A stretch of DNA of 64,000 nt from Hymenolepis diminuta (Eukaryota > Platyhelminthes > Cestoda > Cyclophyllidea > Hymenolepididae). The translations under genes and the position numbers were made by a program. The notes below the pieces were generated by a model. It made no database searches. It saw nothing but the letters and a program-made list of their open reading frames with translations, and was not told where the DNA came from. This document shows, piece after piece, positions 50,651 through 61,603 of the stretch; positions within the stretch are counted from its first letter, which is position 1, and every line of letters starts with the position of its first letter. The stretch spans positions 110,047 through 174,046 of the forward strand of contig CAADRB010000102.1 of NCBI GenBank assembly GCA_900708905.1, given 5' to 3'.

Positions 50651-52454
50651 TTATATTTTGGGGGCACCTAGAGCCATAGGCAATTTCTCGATAGTCACCC
50701 GATGATTGTGAATGTACATAATAGGAACGCCAGTGATTTTGCGGATACGTCGACGCAGATCCCGATCACATGTGGCGACGATGTAGCATCGCATTTGACA
50801 TCTGTCAACAAGGCAGTCATCTGCGTAGGTACCTTTGTGTTGGCAGGTCAAACGCTGGATACGCTTGTCACGGAGAATTCTAGAAGAGGAAGAAAAATGA
50901 GAGTCCGAGAAGGTAAACTAACAAAACAGGTTTTTAAACTTACCAATGTAATACATACTTACATTTAAATATAAATGAAAAACCCTTAACCAGTAGCAAA
51001 AACTTCCCAAGCCCATTAGTGAAAGAGGTCACAAAAAGTTGGTTTGAATAGAGAAAAGACATCTTGCAGCCTTTATTATAAAAATCCCATTCCTCCTGTC
51101 AGCTGGTGCGGTTGGCCATCCACATCAAAGTTATCAGAAATACACAATGGTAACTGAGTGACAATGGCGCCCAAAGGTAACAAATCAAATACACAACTTT
51201 TCGATGCTTTCTTACCGAGGAACTCGCATATTTAACCAAATGAGAGCTGAATGCACAAATACCAACCTACAATAAGAGGCAAATGATATTCTTCACTCAG
51301 AATGTAAAACTTTTACACACACTTAAAATAAGGATCAGAATTGATTAATGGAAGAGAAACGAATGAAGTACGCAGACGACTAGTAAATACGGGCAAGAAT
51401 GCCTCAATTGTAAATATTTCCTAAGGCCCTTAAATAAAACAAATCTCTGCTTTGGTGGGACATTTTACTAATATTATTAGGAAAAGATCTATTCCACAGA
51501 GTTTGAACATGAAAAACGTTCAAATTAGTCAAAAGCATAGCCTAAATTGTCATAAAACTAAGGTATTAAAGTGACACAATTTGTTTGAACTATAGTGATA
51601 TTGCGGTGGTAAAAGCTGAATTTATAATCGAACTTGAACTTTCTTCATACGTCCCCGGTTCGAATGGGTCGCTTAAATTAAGATGGTCTATTAACTAAAG
51701 GATGCCATTCCACAAAACGTCGGTGACTGAAAGGCAAACCTATAATATTATTGAAAGAAAAGGAGAAGAGTAAAGACAGTTGGAATTGCTCCAATAGTTC
51801 ACCTTGATGGAGTTTAATAAATTCGGAATAGATGACATTGTTAAGAGAAAAATATAATTCACAATATCTCCTCATGATAAAATAGACCTGTACTATATTT
51901 ATATGAACAACCTGAAAGCAAAACAACACCAATAACGAGAGAACTTGAACAGAGCATAAAAAATGCAAGGGCAAAGACGCAAATGAAAATCCAGAACATA
52001 ACTTACCTTAGAGCGACACGGTATCTCTCTGGCATTTTCTCAATTTCACCCATAACACAGTCGGTTACGTAAAGAAAGCCTAAAGATAACGGAAATGAGA
52101 ATAAATACGAAAGCCTACAATTAGCAAGCAAACAATCCATGGTTGCCCGGAATATGTCAAGTCCGTTCTTGATAGCGAAATTAACGAAGTTAGTATCGAG
52201 AAGAATGTGATAGGGAGGACCAAGAGCCTCATTGTACGAATCCTTAAGACAAGCTATACGTTCGTGTTGATTTCTTGTCGCATGCTTTACACTTTCCTTG
52301 TTAACCTTCTTTGCCTCTTTCAACTTTTCGCGATCTAGCTTTTTGCTATAAATGGTTACACAAATAAGAAATTTCAGGATTACATTCTGCCGTCTTTCAA
52401 ATTAAGAGTTTTCTTCATGACAGCAAACTTGCGGGTCTGTTTTCGCTTTCCCAT
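50651..52454 (-). CDS. FCF1: FCF1/UTP24 rRNA-processing PIN-domain endonuclease
   Basis: Four minus-strand exons (52384-52454, 52119-52345, 52007-52079, 50651-50879) join in phase to 199 residues; the family is ~200 long. Introns are 38, 39 and 1127 nt. It starts [20 protein letters not shown], like the conserved MGKxKKTRKYA start of the family. It then has [12 protein letters not shown] (Asp74), ITDCVM-like [11 protein letters not shown] (Asp106, Glu111), [11 protein letters not shown] (Asp144, Asp145), [16 protein letters not shown] and [11 protein letters not shown], and it ends GAPKI. The acidic residues are those of PIN nucleases. In other eukaryotes FCF1/UTP24 acts in the nucleolar small-subunit processome and cuts pre-rRNA at sites around the 18S 5' end. 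Intron 2 (39 nt) has no in-frame stop, so a retained intron would insert 13 residues after Cys100; splicing restores the family spacing. A 5'UTR intron (52466-52539) or a trans-splice acceptor at 52466 is possible. The gene is head to head with ZNHIT1. Confidence 0.96.
51005..51140 (-). repeat. SINE fragment inside FCF1 intron 3
   Basis: On the minus strand, GTGGATGGCCAACCGCACCA is the SINE body block and CACTAATGGGCTTGGGAA the tail block (also at 13160). It lies inside the only long FCF1 intron. Confidence 0.5.
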
Positions 52455-52465
52455 TTTAAATTTAT

Positions 52466-52539
52466 CTAAAATAAACCAAATTATGATAACAAATATAAAT
52501 ACGAAATAATAACAAAGCAAAAGCACCGACAAAACTCAC
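52466..52539 (-). other. Possible 5'UTR intron of FCF1
   Basis: On the minus strand a donor TTG|GTGAGTTTTG and an acceptor TTTGGTTTATTTTAG|ATAAA lie 74 nt apart, 11 nt upstream of the FCF1 ATG. The acceptor could equally serve spliced-leader trans-splicing if the organism is a flatworm. Confidence 0.4.
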
Positions 52540-53051
52540 CAACCACCAATGAAAGAGCATGAAAAGGCTCAGACCTGGAGCGCTCGGATGAAGTACTTTA
52601 AACAACACATATTATCATAGTAGTGAATCTATTAGAAATTTATTTGATTAAGAAAAAGAAACTAATGCAAAATTTATTTTTTAAAAATTTAATTGTTTTT
52701 ATCACTGAAATTTTAATATTTAGAATGGCTGCTACCTGTAAATTAATTTTGTAAGTAACGTGTATTTTGATAAATGTGAACAAGTAAAATATATGAATCG
52801 ACAGAAATATCTGTAAAAAAGTATTCATTTGCATGTAATTGCAAAATATGTTTTATTTATTATCGAATAGCTACATTTTTAATTGTGACCTAATGTGTCT
52901 TTTATCTGTGGTCATTGGGGTTCTGGTATGTCGCTTGTTTTGCGCAATATTTTACTTATTATATACCAAACACTGGTATGTAAAATGTGGTTAAAGTGTT
53001 GACACACATTTGATTTAAATGCCTCTTTTGTTTAGTGCTGATTTTTGTTAA
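52540..53051. promoter_or_regulatory. Shared upstream region of FCF1 and ZNHIT1
   Basis: About 0.5 kb between divergent gene starts. A GC-richer segment (cagacctggagcgctcggat, about 52571-52590) may be 5' untranslated sequence of FCF1. No defined promoter box can be defended; the shared-promoter idea is inference from layout. Confidence 0.4.
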
Positions 53052-53572
53052 ATGGATAAGAGAGAAGTACTACGAGAGCAACGGCGCATTTTGGACGTTG
53101 ATGCCAGAAAGCGTCGTCTTCGGAAAGCTCTTGAAATTCTTGAACAGGATAACCTTGTCGAGGAGACTTTAAATGAGTCTAAGGCAACGAAACGTCCTAA
53201 ATTTGAGGAAGTAAGTATTTACTGTGGGTGTTATTGACTGTCATTTGAATAACTTCGATAATTACTAGTTCCTCTTTTTAGGATGGACCTGCCCAGGGAA
53301 AACGGCGTCGTAAAACCACTATAAGTCGTGCTAAGTTTAAGAAGACGTTCGACCTTCTTTTAGATGAGGAATATCAGGTTACAAAAGGAGGTCAGATTGG
53401 AACATCCTATTTCACCGCAGCTGTCCCGGACACACGTTTACCTCCTCGCAAATTCTGCTCAGTTTGTGGTTTTTTTGGACCCTATGTTTGCGTATCTTGT
53501 GGGTCCCGCTACTGTTCCATCAAATGCCGTGATGTCCACAATGATACTAGATGTCTTAAGTGGGTGGCATAG
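53052..53572 (+). CDS. ZNHIT1: ZNHIT1, HIT zinc-finger subunit of SRCAP/SWR1 complex
   Basis: Exons 53052-53210 and 53282-53572, split by a 71-nt intron (GTAAGT...TTTTTAG), encode 149 residues; the human protein is of similar size (~154). An in-frame TAA directly precedes the ATG. The N-terminal part is basic and helical (REQRRILDVDARKRRLRKAL, ALEILEQDN), as in the family. The C-terminal HIT finger has Cys112/Cys115 (CSVCGF), Cys123/Cys126 (CVSCGS), Cys131/Cys135 (CSIKC), His139 and Cys144, and ends in the conserved CLKW. In other eukaryotes this protein (Vps71/Swc6 in yeast) is a nuclear subunit of the chromatin remodeller that inserts histone H2A.Z. Exon 2 has no ATG at its start, so it is easily missed by single-frame ORF calling. 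Confidence 0.95.
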
Positions 53573-54234
53573 ATTCGGTGATTTTTATCTAAAATAACTG
53601 TAAATAATCGTTTCTTGTACAGCATATCCCTGTTTCAAAAAGAGGTTACATTCCAATATTGAGGTTAGAGTTTTCATGTTTGCCTTTACGTAAAAAGTTG
53701 ATGCTCTGGTCTAAGAGAAATCTCTAGTTCTACCACTTCATTGAGCAAAGTATCTAGTTAATTCATTCATTTGATGTGCATTGATATGTATAAACCTCAG
53801 TGACATGCACTAATAGTTGGAAAATTTGACATTATTTTGTTGAAGTTTTATCAAGCATATCTTAATATCTCGGAAGTATACATGATGCTAAATTGTTAAT
53901 GATTGCGCCCATATTCCTTCGTCGAATTAGTTATTTGTACTGGAAGTAAGTTTAGTTTATCCTCATACCATTATAATTAAAACTTATATTAACCGAAAAT
54001 CAGCCAATGAGCATCTAAATTTTTGCTAAATAGATGTGTATTATTCCTCTTTCATGTATATACATTAGGTTAGACTTTTTAATCGGGTCTTCGAATGATA
54101 CTGATTTCCTTGTAATAGAGATATATGTGGAGTTACCCCAAGCATACAGTTTCCTTGAACTGAATTGCTTATCTATCAATATAGTATAATTCCTAAGTTC
54201 ATTTAGCGAAGCCTTCTCCAACAATCGTCTTAGG
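53573..54234. other. Intergenic DNA between convergent genes
   Basis: AT-rich, between the 3' ends of ZNHIT1 (plus) and the unknown minus-strand gene. No clear AATAAA was found for ZNHIT1 close to its stop. The minus frame at 54015-54248 is open for 77 codons but follows the stop of the unknown gene in another frame. Confidence 0.4.
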
Positions 54235-55260
54235 TTAGGGGTCGACAACAGTGAGCCTCCTTAGTGGGAAGGTATAACTATCCCTACAACTATGCAAACT
54301 TCTAATGGAAGAATTTTGCCAATATCCATCTGGCCCTTGTCTTTTACCTCCATTTAGGCCATTGGCCAGTTCATCCTGTCTTAATACATTCGCATCTAAT
54401 ACTTTAGGTATGTTCATTATTAAATTTAGTCGAAACTATTGTATATAAGCGGAACTTTTAATTATTCTAATGGGATGTTTCTCTCCTCTCAACTATCCTT
54501 CATGATTCATTGCGTATTTTCAGGATAATCCATTTGTTTAAAATAACCACATTTGTCGTAATTTTTGCTGAGCTGTAAGTAAACTCTTATCAAAGTAGGT
54601 GACGAAGTGGCAAACATAAATATCTGTCGATTCAGACGACGCATTAATTAATGCTAGCCAAAAGGATTAGCGCTAAATTAGTCAATATCCTGTTTTAGCA
54701 ACTGTGATGTCTTTCCGCTGGAAAACTGTCCACTAAAGGTTTTTAAAAGCTTTACTCACATTGGTTAGTGCTTCACCAAGTGTAGAATAGCATTACACTT
54801 GATGTGGATATTTCTGCAAGATTGGAATTAGAAGCCAGAATACATTGGAAATTATGTTAAGTCAAGTTTCGTCAGATATAGGAAGGGTCTTTGGCTGTGT
54901 TGAATGAATGATTTCGATAATTACCGGATCTCATATATTTCTAAGGTAGGTCATAAATAACAGAAATTCATATTACCCTTGTGAACGCACCTTTTCTATT
55001 GTGAAACTCTATGGGCATTGTATGAATAGTTGGTTTGTATTTTCCATATTCGGAGTTGCTTGTTTCATACATGGGATTACTTGGAGGTCTGGAAAATTTA
55101 CTCAAAATTTCTAAACATTAAAAAGACATTAACGGAGAGGATCTACTAACCCTCTTCATTTCTAAGGTCTTGAGGATTTTGATCATCTGGAATGGTTTTG
55201 CTTTCACTTTTCGGCTCTTCTGCATTTGGTTGACATTGACAACAGCAAATATCGAGACGT
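54235..55260 (-). CDS. Unrecognised gene, three 3'-terminal exons (CCCxC and NPxY motifs)
   Basis: Three minus-strand exons with matching phases: 55151-55260, 54991-55110 and 54235-54401, separated by introns of 40 nt (GTTAGT...TTTAG) and 589 nt, giving the last ~131 residues and a TAA at 54235. The first exon opens with a phase-2 acceptor, so more coding sequence lies upstream. The product reads RLDICCCQCQPNAEEPKSES, an acidic linker, SRPPSNPMYETSNSEYGKYK, HTMPIEFHNRK, a Gly/Asn-rich part (DELANGLNGG) and SYTFPLRRLTVVDP at the end. CCCxC is typical of a palmitoylated juxtamembrane stretch, and NPMY resembles PTB-domain docking motifs in receptor tails. I therefore infer a cytoplasmic tail of a surface protein. 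No membrane segment or family was identified, and the last acceptor (CCTAAAG) is weak. Confidence 0.5.
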
Positions 55261-56649
55261 CTAAATATTATTAGTTTATGATAACAGCTATCTATTGAAT
55301 ATGACGTTAGATTTCGGATGTTATTTATGCATGATGTATGAATACTAATTTAACAAGAAATATACGAAACAAACTTGAAAACAAAATTTAAGATGATTTC
55401 GTTGATGAGTGGAAGTATCTCACGTACTTTAAGGACATTTTATCCGTTCAGTTTGGTGCAATTTGTGTTTCTAAACCTTTTAATCATCTTTGGAGTATTC
55501 AAACAATATCGCTTAAGTTTGCAATTTGAATCTGTTAATTAAAATTTCTCAATAACAGTAATTTTTCCTTAATTAATTCTATATATTTGTGGAACATTAA
55601 TGAAATAATTTGTGATATGAATTTTTTCACTCAAATTATGCGATACCTAAAGTAATTTTCCTCTTTCAAGTATTCGTTTATTGTAAGCGCTGCCATAAGG
55701 TATTAATTTGGTAAATCTTTTTTCATATTTCGTTGTTTTATGCATCCCTCTCTTTGCTTCAAATGTAAAATTGTATTTAACATAATGTGTGAAAACCTTG
55801 CCAAATAAGTCTTCAAGCATTCCTAGAATATTTGGTTTAAAAAATTAAACTGCATTATGTCCTTAACTATACGGAAATTATTTCATGATTAAACAAGCAG
55901 GAGTTTTCAACAACTGATCATTATATAGGACGTGTACAAGAAAGGAAATCTAAATTTGTAATCAATCGCAAAGCTTTACCCTTTGAAATTATAGATTAAT
56001 TGGCCTTTATATTCATCCACCGATGCATATTCGGTTTAAAATTTAATGTTGAAACAAATGAGCCCGATTTGCATGTAAAAACCGTGTAATGATTTTGAGA
56101 GATTTTTCCAGAATGTTTTCTTATTTATTCAAAGCAAATTTTCTACAAATTGTATTATTTAAGCTTATCTATATTAAATCAGGTCGATTTCATAATCATA
56201 ACGCCAAAATTGTAGGCTTTAATTCATTGAAAACGTAAAGAAACAGGTAATTATTTTTTTCTTTCTGTTGAAACTAATGCATAAAAAACTTCTTTTGACG
56301 GTATTATTTTACTTCATTAGATCAGGTGTATACAAGCGTTTATAAACGGTCAAAAAAGAACAAGGAAAAATCAAGGCTGCCAGAACAAATTTTACCAAGA
56401 TTTTTTAAATTCAAAATATTGTAGCCATTTCCTTCTGAATAGTAGCATGAATTCTAACCCATCAAAACAATGTGTTACAATTTTAAATATACTTGAGGAT
56501 CTTTGCTATCGTAATAAATCAACTACTGACACTTAATTTACACTAATTGATATGAAATAATATTTTCGCTATCATATTGCTGACGGAAGGCTTATCTAAT
56601 TTCGATCATAAAATTTGCGTCGATTCTTTATAATCCATTTAAGAAAAAT
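55261..56649. other. AT-rich DNA, probable intron
   Basis: No exon was confidently found. A membrane-spanning exon of the minus-strand gene could hide here. One short hydrophobic minus frame near 56385-56300 (FVLAALIFPCSFLTVY) was seen but its splice phases do not fit. Confidence 0.35.
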
Positions 56650-56651
56650 TT

Positions 56652-56838
56652 CTATCCATCGACCCACCACCGAGCTTTTTTAAATATATATGGCTCAAAA
56701 AGTCCACGATTTTTTGCTAAGTTTTCAAAAAATGTGTTTAATTTTAGATTATTGCCTTGCAGAAATTTGGTGTAAATTCTACCGCTAAGACAATTGCGTG
56801 TTACTAATGAGTCCTGGTATTTGTGGCTCTTTGGGAGA
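56652..56838 (-). CDS. Possible further exon of the minus-strand unknown gene
   Basis: After a TCTGTTTAG acceptor an open frame reads LPKSHKYQDSLVTRNCLSGR, IYTKFLQGNNLKLNTFFENL and so on to KKAR. A donor at GCTCG|GTGG would leave phase 2, which fits the acceptor at 55260. The pattern CLSGxx-(~10)-LxL loosely recalls the end of laminin-G domains. Direct joining would place no membrane segment before the CCCxC cluster, so either an exon is missing or this is not part of the gene. Confidence 0.25.
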
Positions 56839-59800
56839 CTAAACAGATTATAACATATTTTGATAGGATTAAACGACATTCAAAAGAAAACAGAGAAAGG
56901 AGAAATTTTTTGATAGGACTTATTGATAGCTTTCGTGATATTCCGATTTAAAATGAAGTTCCTAATGACCGTAGGTGAGTTAACCATCATCTCCGGCATT
57001 AAAAACCCTCGTCCATCGGTTCGAGCTTAAATAATTTAGAAGACTTACTTTTAAGACTTATTGCAGTCATCAAGTTAATCAAATTAATTAACCGTTTTAC
57101 AAAACGCCAAAATACACCGACATAGGTCCAAAGGTATTCTTTTGACATTATTACGGATTTAATACATAATTAATCAATTTTACGACATTGCTATTACAGA
57201 TATAACGATTTCCAGTTGCAACTTCTAATCCGCACTCTGATGTCATTAGCTATCTTACAAATAACCTTTGATGATCTGAATTGCACCTGTTTATGGGGTA
57301 TTCAAACTTAATAGGAAAGGGGAAGGCATAAAGAAGCCTGCTCACATTCTACCTTCCTCATTTGGAATGTGTTAACAGTTTGGCAATTGTAATTAGTTAT
57401 TGCTGTCAGTCTCGTAACCTTTAACTTACGAATGAAGCACGCCGACCGCTAGCCACCAGTGTCGAACATCTGTCACCCCTATATTATTTTGTGCATATTT
57501 GTGAACGTTAGTATGAATTTCAATAATATTATAACCGTTAGAGTTCAAAAATTCCATTCTCCAAAAACCTTCAAATATATATTTGATGAATCAACATTTT
57601 TGATGAAAATACAGGTAATTAAATAAACTAAATATTAATAAGTTCGAAAATTGACATCGGTGAACAAACTGACGACGAGACCTAAAAGTTCAAGCCGCAC
57701 CATAATTTTCAGGCGGATAATTGCACATTAAAGTTCAAAGAAATCGGCAGATTTTTACATCAGCTAACATTCTACCGTTTTACGTAAGTTAAAACACACC
57801 TTTTTAATATACGCTTTAGCCAAAAATTAATCAGATTACTTCTTAAGGTGTTTAACATTTCAGTAGGGACATGAAACAACTACCATAACTGTTGAAAAGG
57901 AAATATTTGATTTATATATGCTTTTAATTAAATTAGAGAAACCCAGGTAATTTAAGCTAACAACGAACCAAATTTAGTTGAATTCCATTCGGTAAAGGAT
58001 TTATGTAACCTAAGAAATCATGCTTGTGCAATCTAACGATTGGTTTTCATTAATTTCATGACAATTAACTCAGTCCATAAAAAATATTCTTGGTAACTTT
58101 TCGTGCATTAAATTATGGGAATTTCTTCATCATATTTGGCACTTGTTGTCATGGGTGAGTCAAACCATTATTGCGTTTAAACTGTAATCAAATTTAATTC
58201 CATGTGCGTAGAATGGTTCGATATCAAAGAGGAAGGGTTTTTTATGTTATACAACAGAGAATATCTTCATATAAGCACAACTTCTGTCAAGTATACATTT
58301 TGGTAGGAAACTACAAAATGGGGACTTTTATTTTAATATAACTCTTTTTCTTAAATCCAATAGAACTTTTTAAATCTTTCGGTCCTTTTTTATTTTGAAA
58401 TATTATTTAACAGTCGTTAAGAGTATTTGAAAGGACAGTACCAATAAACCAATGAAATATACCCCAGTAATGTTGATAAATTATTAGCCTTTCGTAATTA
58501 GTCAAACACTATGCTTGTAGAATTGAATTATTTTATCTCCTAGAGCCCAATGTGATTTACTGATATTAAATTCTCTCATTTCACTACCAAGAACCACTTT
58601 ATAAGGAATGAACATAATTCTTGAAGTAGCCATTAAAGACTAGAATGTTTTCTTAATATGTTTATTTTTAGTCTTATATACACATATATATTTTTTTTTT
58701 CTCTGAGAAATCTTGCTGTAACATATATCTGTACTTCAAAAATAATGTGAACAAAATCGAATTGATGATGAAACGAATATTAGATAGATGCAGAAAGTAA
58801 ATAAAATCTCACTTTTCACTACAAACTGATTAAAACTAATTCCTAACAGCCTCAAAAACTCCTCCATTTAAGTGATGAAACAAATTTGAAAGTATTCAAA
58901 TTAGAAGGCAAATATATTGAAGATTCCGGAGCTCAAATAAAGTAGCCTTTTTCAATATCTTTGATCTTATTCCCAACCCTCCTCAACTGCCTTAATGCTC
59001 CTGCTTGATAATTTGTTCCTCTGTAGATAAAATTTTATAAACGTGCTTTGCCAGGAAAAATAGTTCTTTTTAGAAAGCAGCATTTCTAAATTAAAGATTA
59101 TTACCAAGTGGGAGCTAATTTGAAAATTTGGCCATTAAAGATTACGTAGAATTACATATTTTCAATATACAAGAAAAAAAGCAATAAAATCGTTTCATTT
59201 TCGAAATGATAAAATTGTGTAGGTTAGTACGGGTGAACAAAGTTAGAGAAATTGGGTTTGTGTTCAAAAAATAACTTTTGCTCATGTTCTCAAAACAAAA
59301 TCTGTAGATTAGTAACATGAGATTTAGAGATATATCATAAAATTAAAGAAAAAAATGTAAAAATAAGCAAGGAAAATGAACCTACTTTTAAGCAAAATCA
59401 TACGAGGCTAATCAACATCACATCAACATTCGCTTTCATTATAATACTTTTGTAATTATTTTATGCATACTCGCAGCGAAATGATCTTTCTCTTATAGCA
59501 ATTGTCAACGCAATATTTGTCATAGAAAGGAAATTACAATTACGCATTTATGACTTAGTTAACTTAAATGAGCTCTGATTTGTTAAAATAATACTAGCTT
59601 GTAACTTCCTGCAATTAGAAGAGAAAAGAGGTTGCAGGGATGCAAATCTGAGCTTATAACAGCTTACTACTCCGGTAACTTTGAGGATAGAAGTGGCACC
59701 ACCTAGTCTTTGACCTCAGTAAGTTCAGGTACTGGCATTTTCGGGTGAATTCGAATGGATTGTGAAATAAGGAGTTATTAAAATATAAACGAAAAAACAA

Positions 59801-60277
59801 TCTTCATTCTTGGAAACTGATATCTGGTCAAGTTTTGCCTAGTTACCATAAAAACATAGCTCCAGCCCTGTAGAATGATCTCAAGATATATATAAATGCA
59901 TAATAATCTTCTAGAGAGGGAGGCAAAAACTTAATCCTTGTATACAACAAGAAAGAAATCTCCTAATTTTACCTTTTATAACTCTCTGTACATGTAACGT
60001 TGAAATTTATATACCTCTCGTGTTAAAACTCTCGCTAAATTTGCTAGAACAAATGAAGATAACCTACTCTATTGAATTAAAGGTCAAGTATCACATATTT
60101 CACTCTTTTGAGGCATTTTATTAAAGCATTAAAGTGGTTACTATTAAAAATTAATAACTTTCAAGAATAACAAAGGTGTGAAATCTCACATATACTCCAC
60201 AGACATGAGCGAGTTATATTTAATACGCAGAAATCCCCACTTAAGGATTCATGATTTGATAATAATAACACATGATG
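56839..60277. other. AT-rich DNA without recognisable gene
   Basis: Long AT-rich stretch, perhaps intronic to the minus-strand gene. A slightly GC-richer patch lies at 57240-57480. No domain-bearing frame was found. Confidence 0.4.
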
Positions 60278-60332
60278 TGAAAAGTCCCGGGCCTAACAAA
60301 GAAAACACAGTTTTTTTAATTCAAAACTAGCT

Positions 60333-61434
60333 TTATTCATCAACGCAATCTCCATCAAGAGCAACGCAATCATTCCAGCGCCGCTCTAACATTTCAATAC
60401 CACTTTTATAGAACGATTTATCTTTTGCCTCAAATTAGGCCTCAGTTTCAGCAATAACCTCTTAATTCGTGCAAAATTTCTTACCGGCGAGCATTTTTTC
60501 AGGTCTGCGAACAGCCAGTAGTCTCTGGGAGCCAAATCTGGCAAATACGGAGGATGTGGGAGCAATTCAAAGTTCAATTCATGTAGTTTTGCCATTGTTT
60601 TGATTCACTTGTGACACGGTGCGTTGTCTTGATGAAACAAAATTTTTCCTTTTCCATATGCGGTCGTTTCTCTGCAATTTCGGTCTTCAAGCGCTCCAAT
60701 AACGCTATATAATATTCACTATTAATGGTATTTCCTTTCTCAAGATANNNNNNNNNNNNNNNNNNNNNNNNNNNNNNNNNNNNNNNNNNNNNNNNNNNNN
60801 NNNNNNNNNNNNNNNNNNNNNNNNNNNNNNNNNNNNNNNNNNNNNNNNNNNNNNNNNNNNNNNNNNNNNNNNNNNNNNNNNNNNNNNNNNNNNNNNNNNN
60901 NNNNNNNNNNNNNNNNNNNNNNNNNNNNNNNNNNNNNNNNNNNNNNNNNNNNNNNNNNNNNNNNNNNNNNNNNNNNNNNNNNNNNNNNNNNNNNNNNNNN
61001 NNNNNNNNNNNNNNNNNNNNNNNNNNNNNNNNNNNNNNNNNNNNNNNNNNNNNNNNNNNNNNNNNNNNNNNNNNNNNNNNNNNNNNNNNNNNNNNNNNNN
61101 NNNNCTCATGCAATATAAGGCCAACACGTTCTTTTGATATCTTTACGATGTCAGCTAATTCACGCAACTTCACTTTTCGATCATCCAAAACGATTTTGTG
61201 GATTTTTTTTATGTTTTCTGGTGTTACCGCCTCATTTGGACGTCCACTGCGTTCTGTGTGTCTCNGTGTCGGTGTCTCTACGACCACGTTTGAAGTCAGC
61301 AAACCAACGTTTTATTGTTTTTTTCTGATGGAGCGGAGTCCCCATAACACTTTTCAAGCCATTGCTTCGCTTGAACGGTATTTTTTTCCATCAAGAAGCA
61401 GTGTAGAATTAAAACACGAAATTGTTTGATGCAT
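60333..61434 (-). pseudogene. Mariner transposase, broken, interrupted by N run
   Basis: Begins near ATG 61434 (MHQTI) and ends GDCVDE at TAA 60333-60335. Landmarks in order: ERSGRPNEAVTPENIKKIHK, VLDDRKVKLRELADIVKISK and ERVGLILHE (DNA-binding helix-turn-helix region), the N run, INSEYYIALLERLKTEIAEK, then in other frames HQDNAPCHK (second Asp), NFELLPHPPYLPDLAPRDYW (third Asp) and LFADLKK. Defects: a one-base loss near 60650, an in-frame TGA at 60605-60607 after HQDNAPCHK, and another one-base loss after LFADLKK. The first Asp lies in the N run. It cannot make a working transposase. Confidence 0.88.
60748..61104. other. Assembly gap (357 N)
   Basis: An unbroken run of N inside the mariner element; one more single N is at 61265. 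The gap probably reflects assembly trouble at a repeated element, and its true length may differ. Confidence 0.99.
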
Positions 61435-61603
61435 TGTTTTGAAAATAACAAAAGTAGCGTCACCCTTAGCACAGTAACTCACAAAGTAATGAATAGAATA
61501 TCATGAAATTTTAACAGGTGTCTTTTGAAGGTTAGTATTAACTGAAAAAAGGATGACTGCAATAAAACTAGCGCCATCTATGTGTTAGGCCCGAGACTTT
61601 TCA

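Larger units (their letters stand above)
60278..61603 (-). mobile_element. Mariner element (lineage 1) with both terminal inverted repeats
   Basis: The left end tgaaaagtcccgggcctaac (60278 on) and the right end, read inward, TGAAAAGTCTCGGGCCTAAC (61603 back) match over 21 bp with one mismatch. Total length is 1326 bp including the N run, the usual size for mariner. It encloses a minus-strand transposase remnant. Confidence 0.9.

Noticed and set aside
50651..50879. TYADD motif, as in reverse transcriptases
   Set aside because: The surrounding [22 protein letters not shown] and GVPIMYI identify FCF1; the acidic pair belongs to the PIN active site.
53364..53597. 77-aa plus-strand ORF
   Set aside because: It is a shifted frame over ZNHIT1 exon 2; the true frame contains the HIT finger.
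56300..56385. Hydrophobic minus frame that could be the missing membrane exon
   Set aside because: Splice phases at both ends do not match the neighbouring candidate exons.
60725..61429. 234-aa plus-strand ORF
   Set aside because: It is made mostly of N and is antisense to the mariner transposase.
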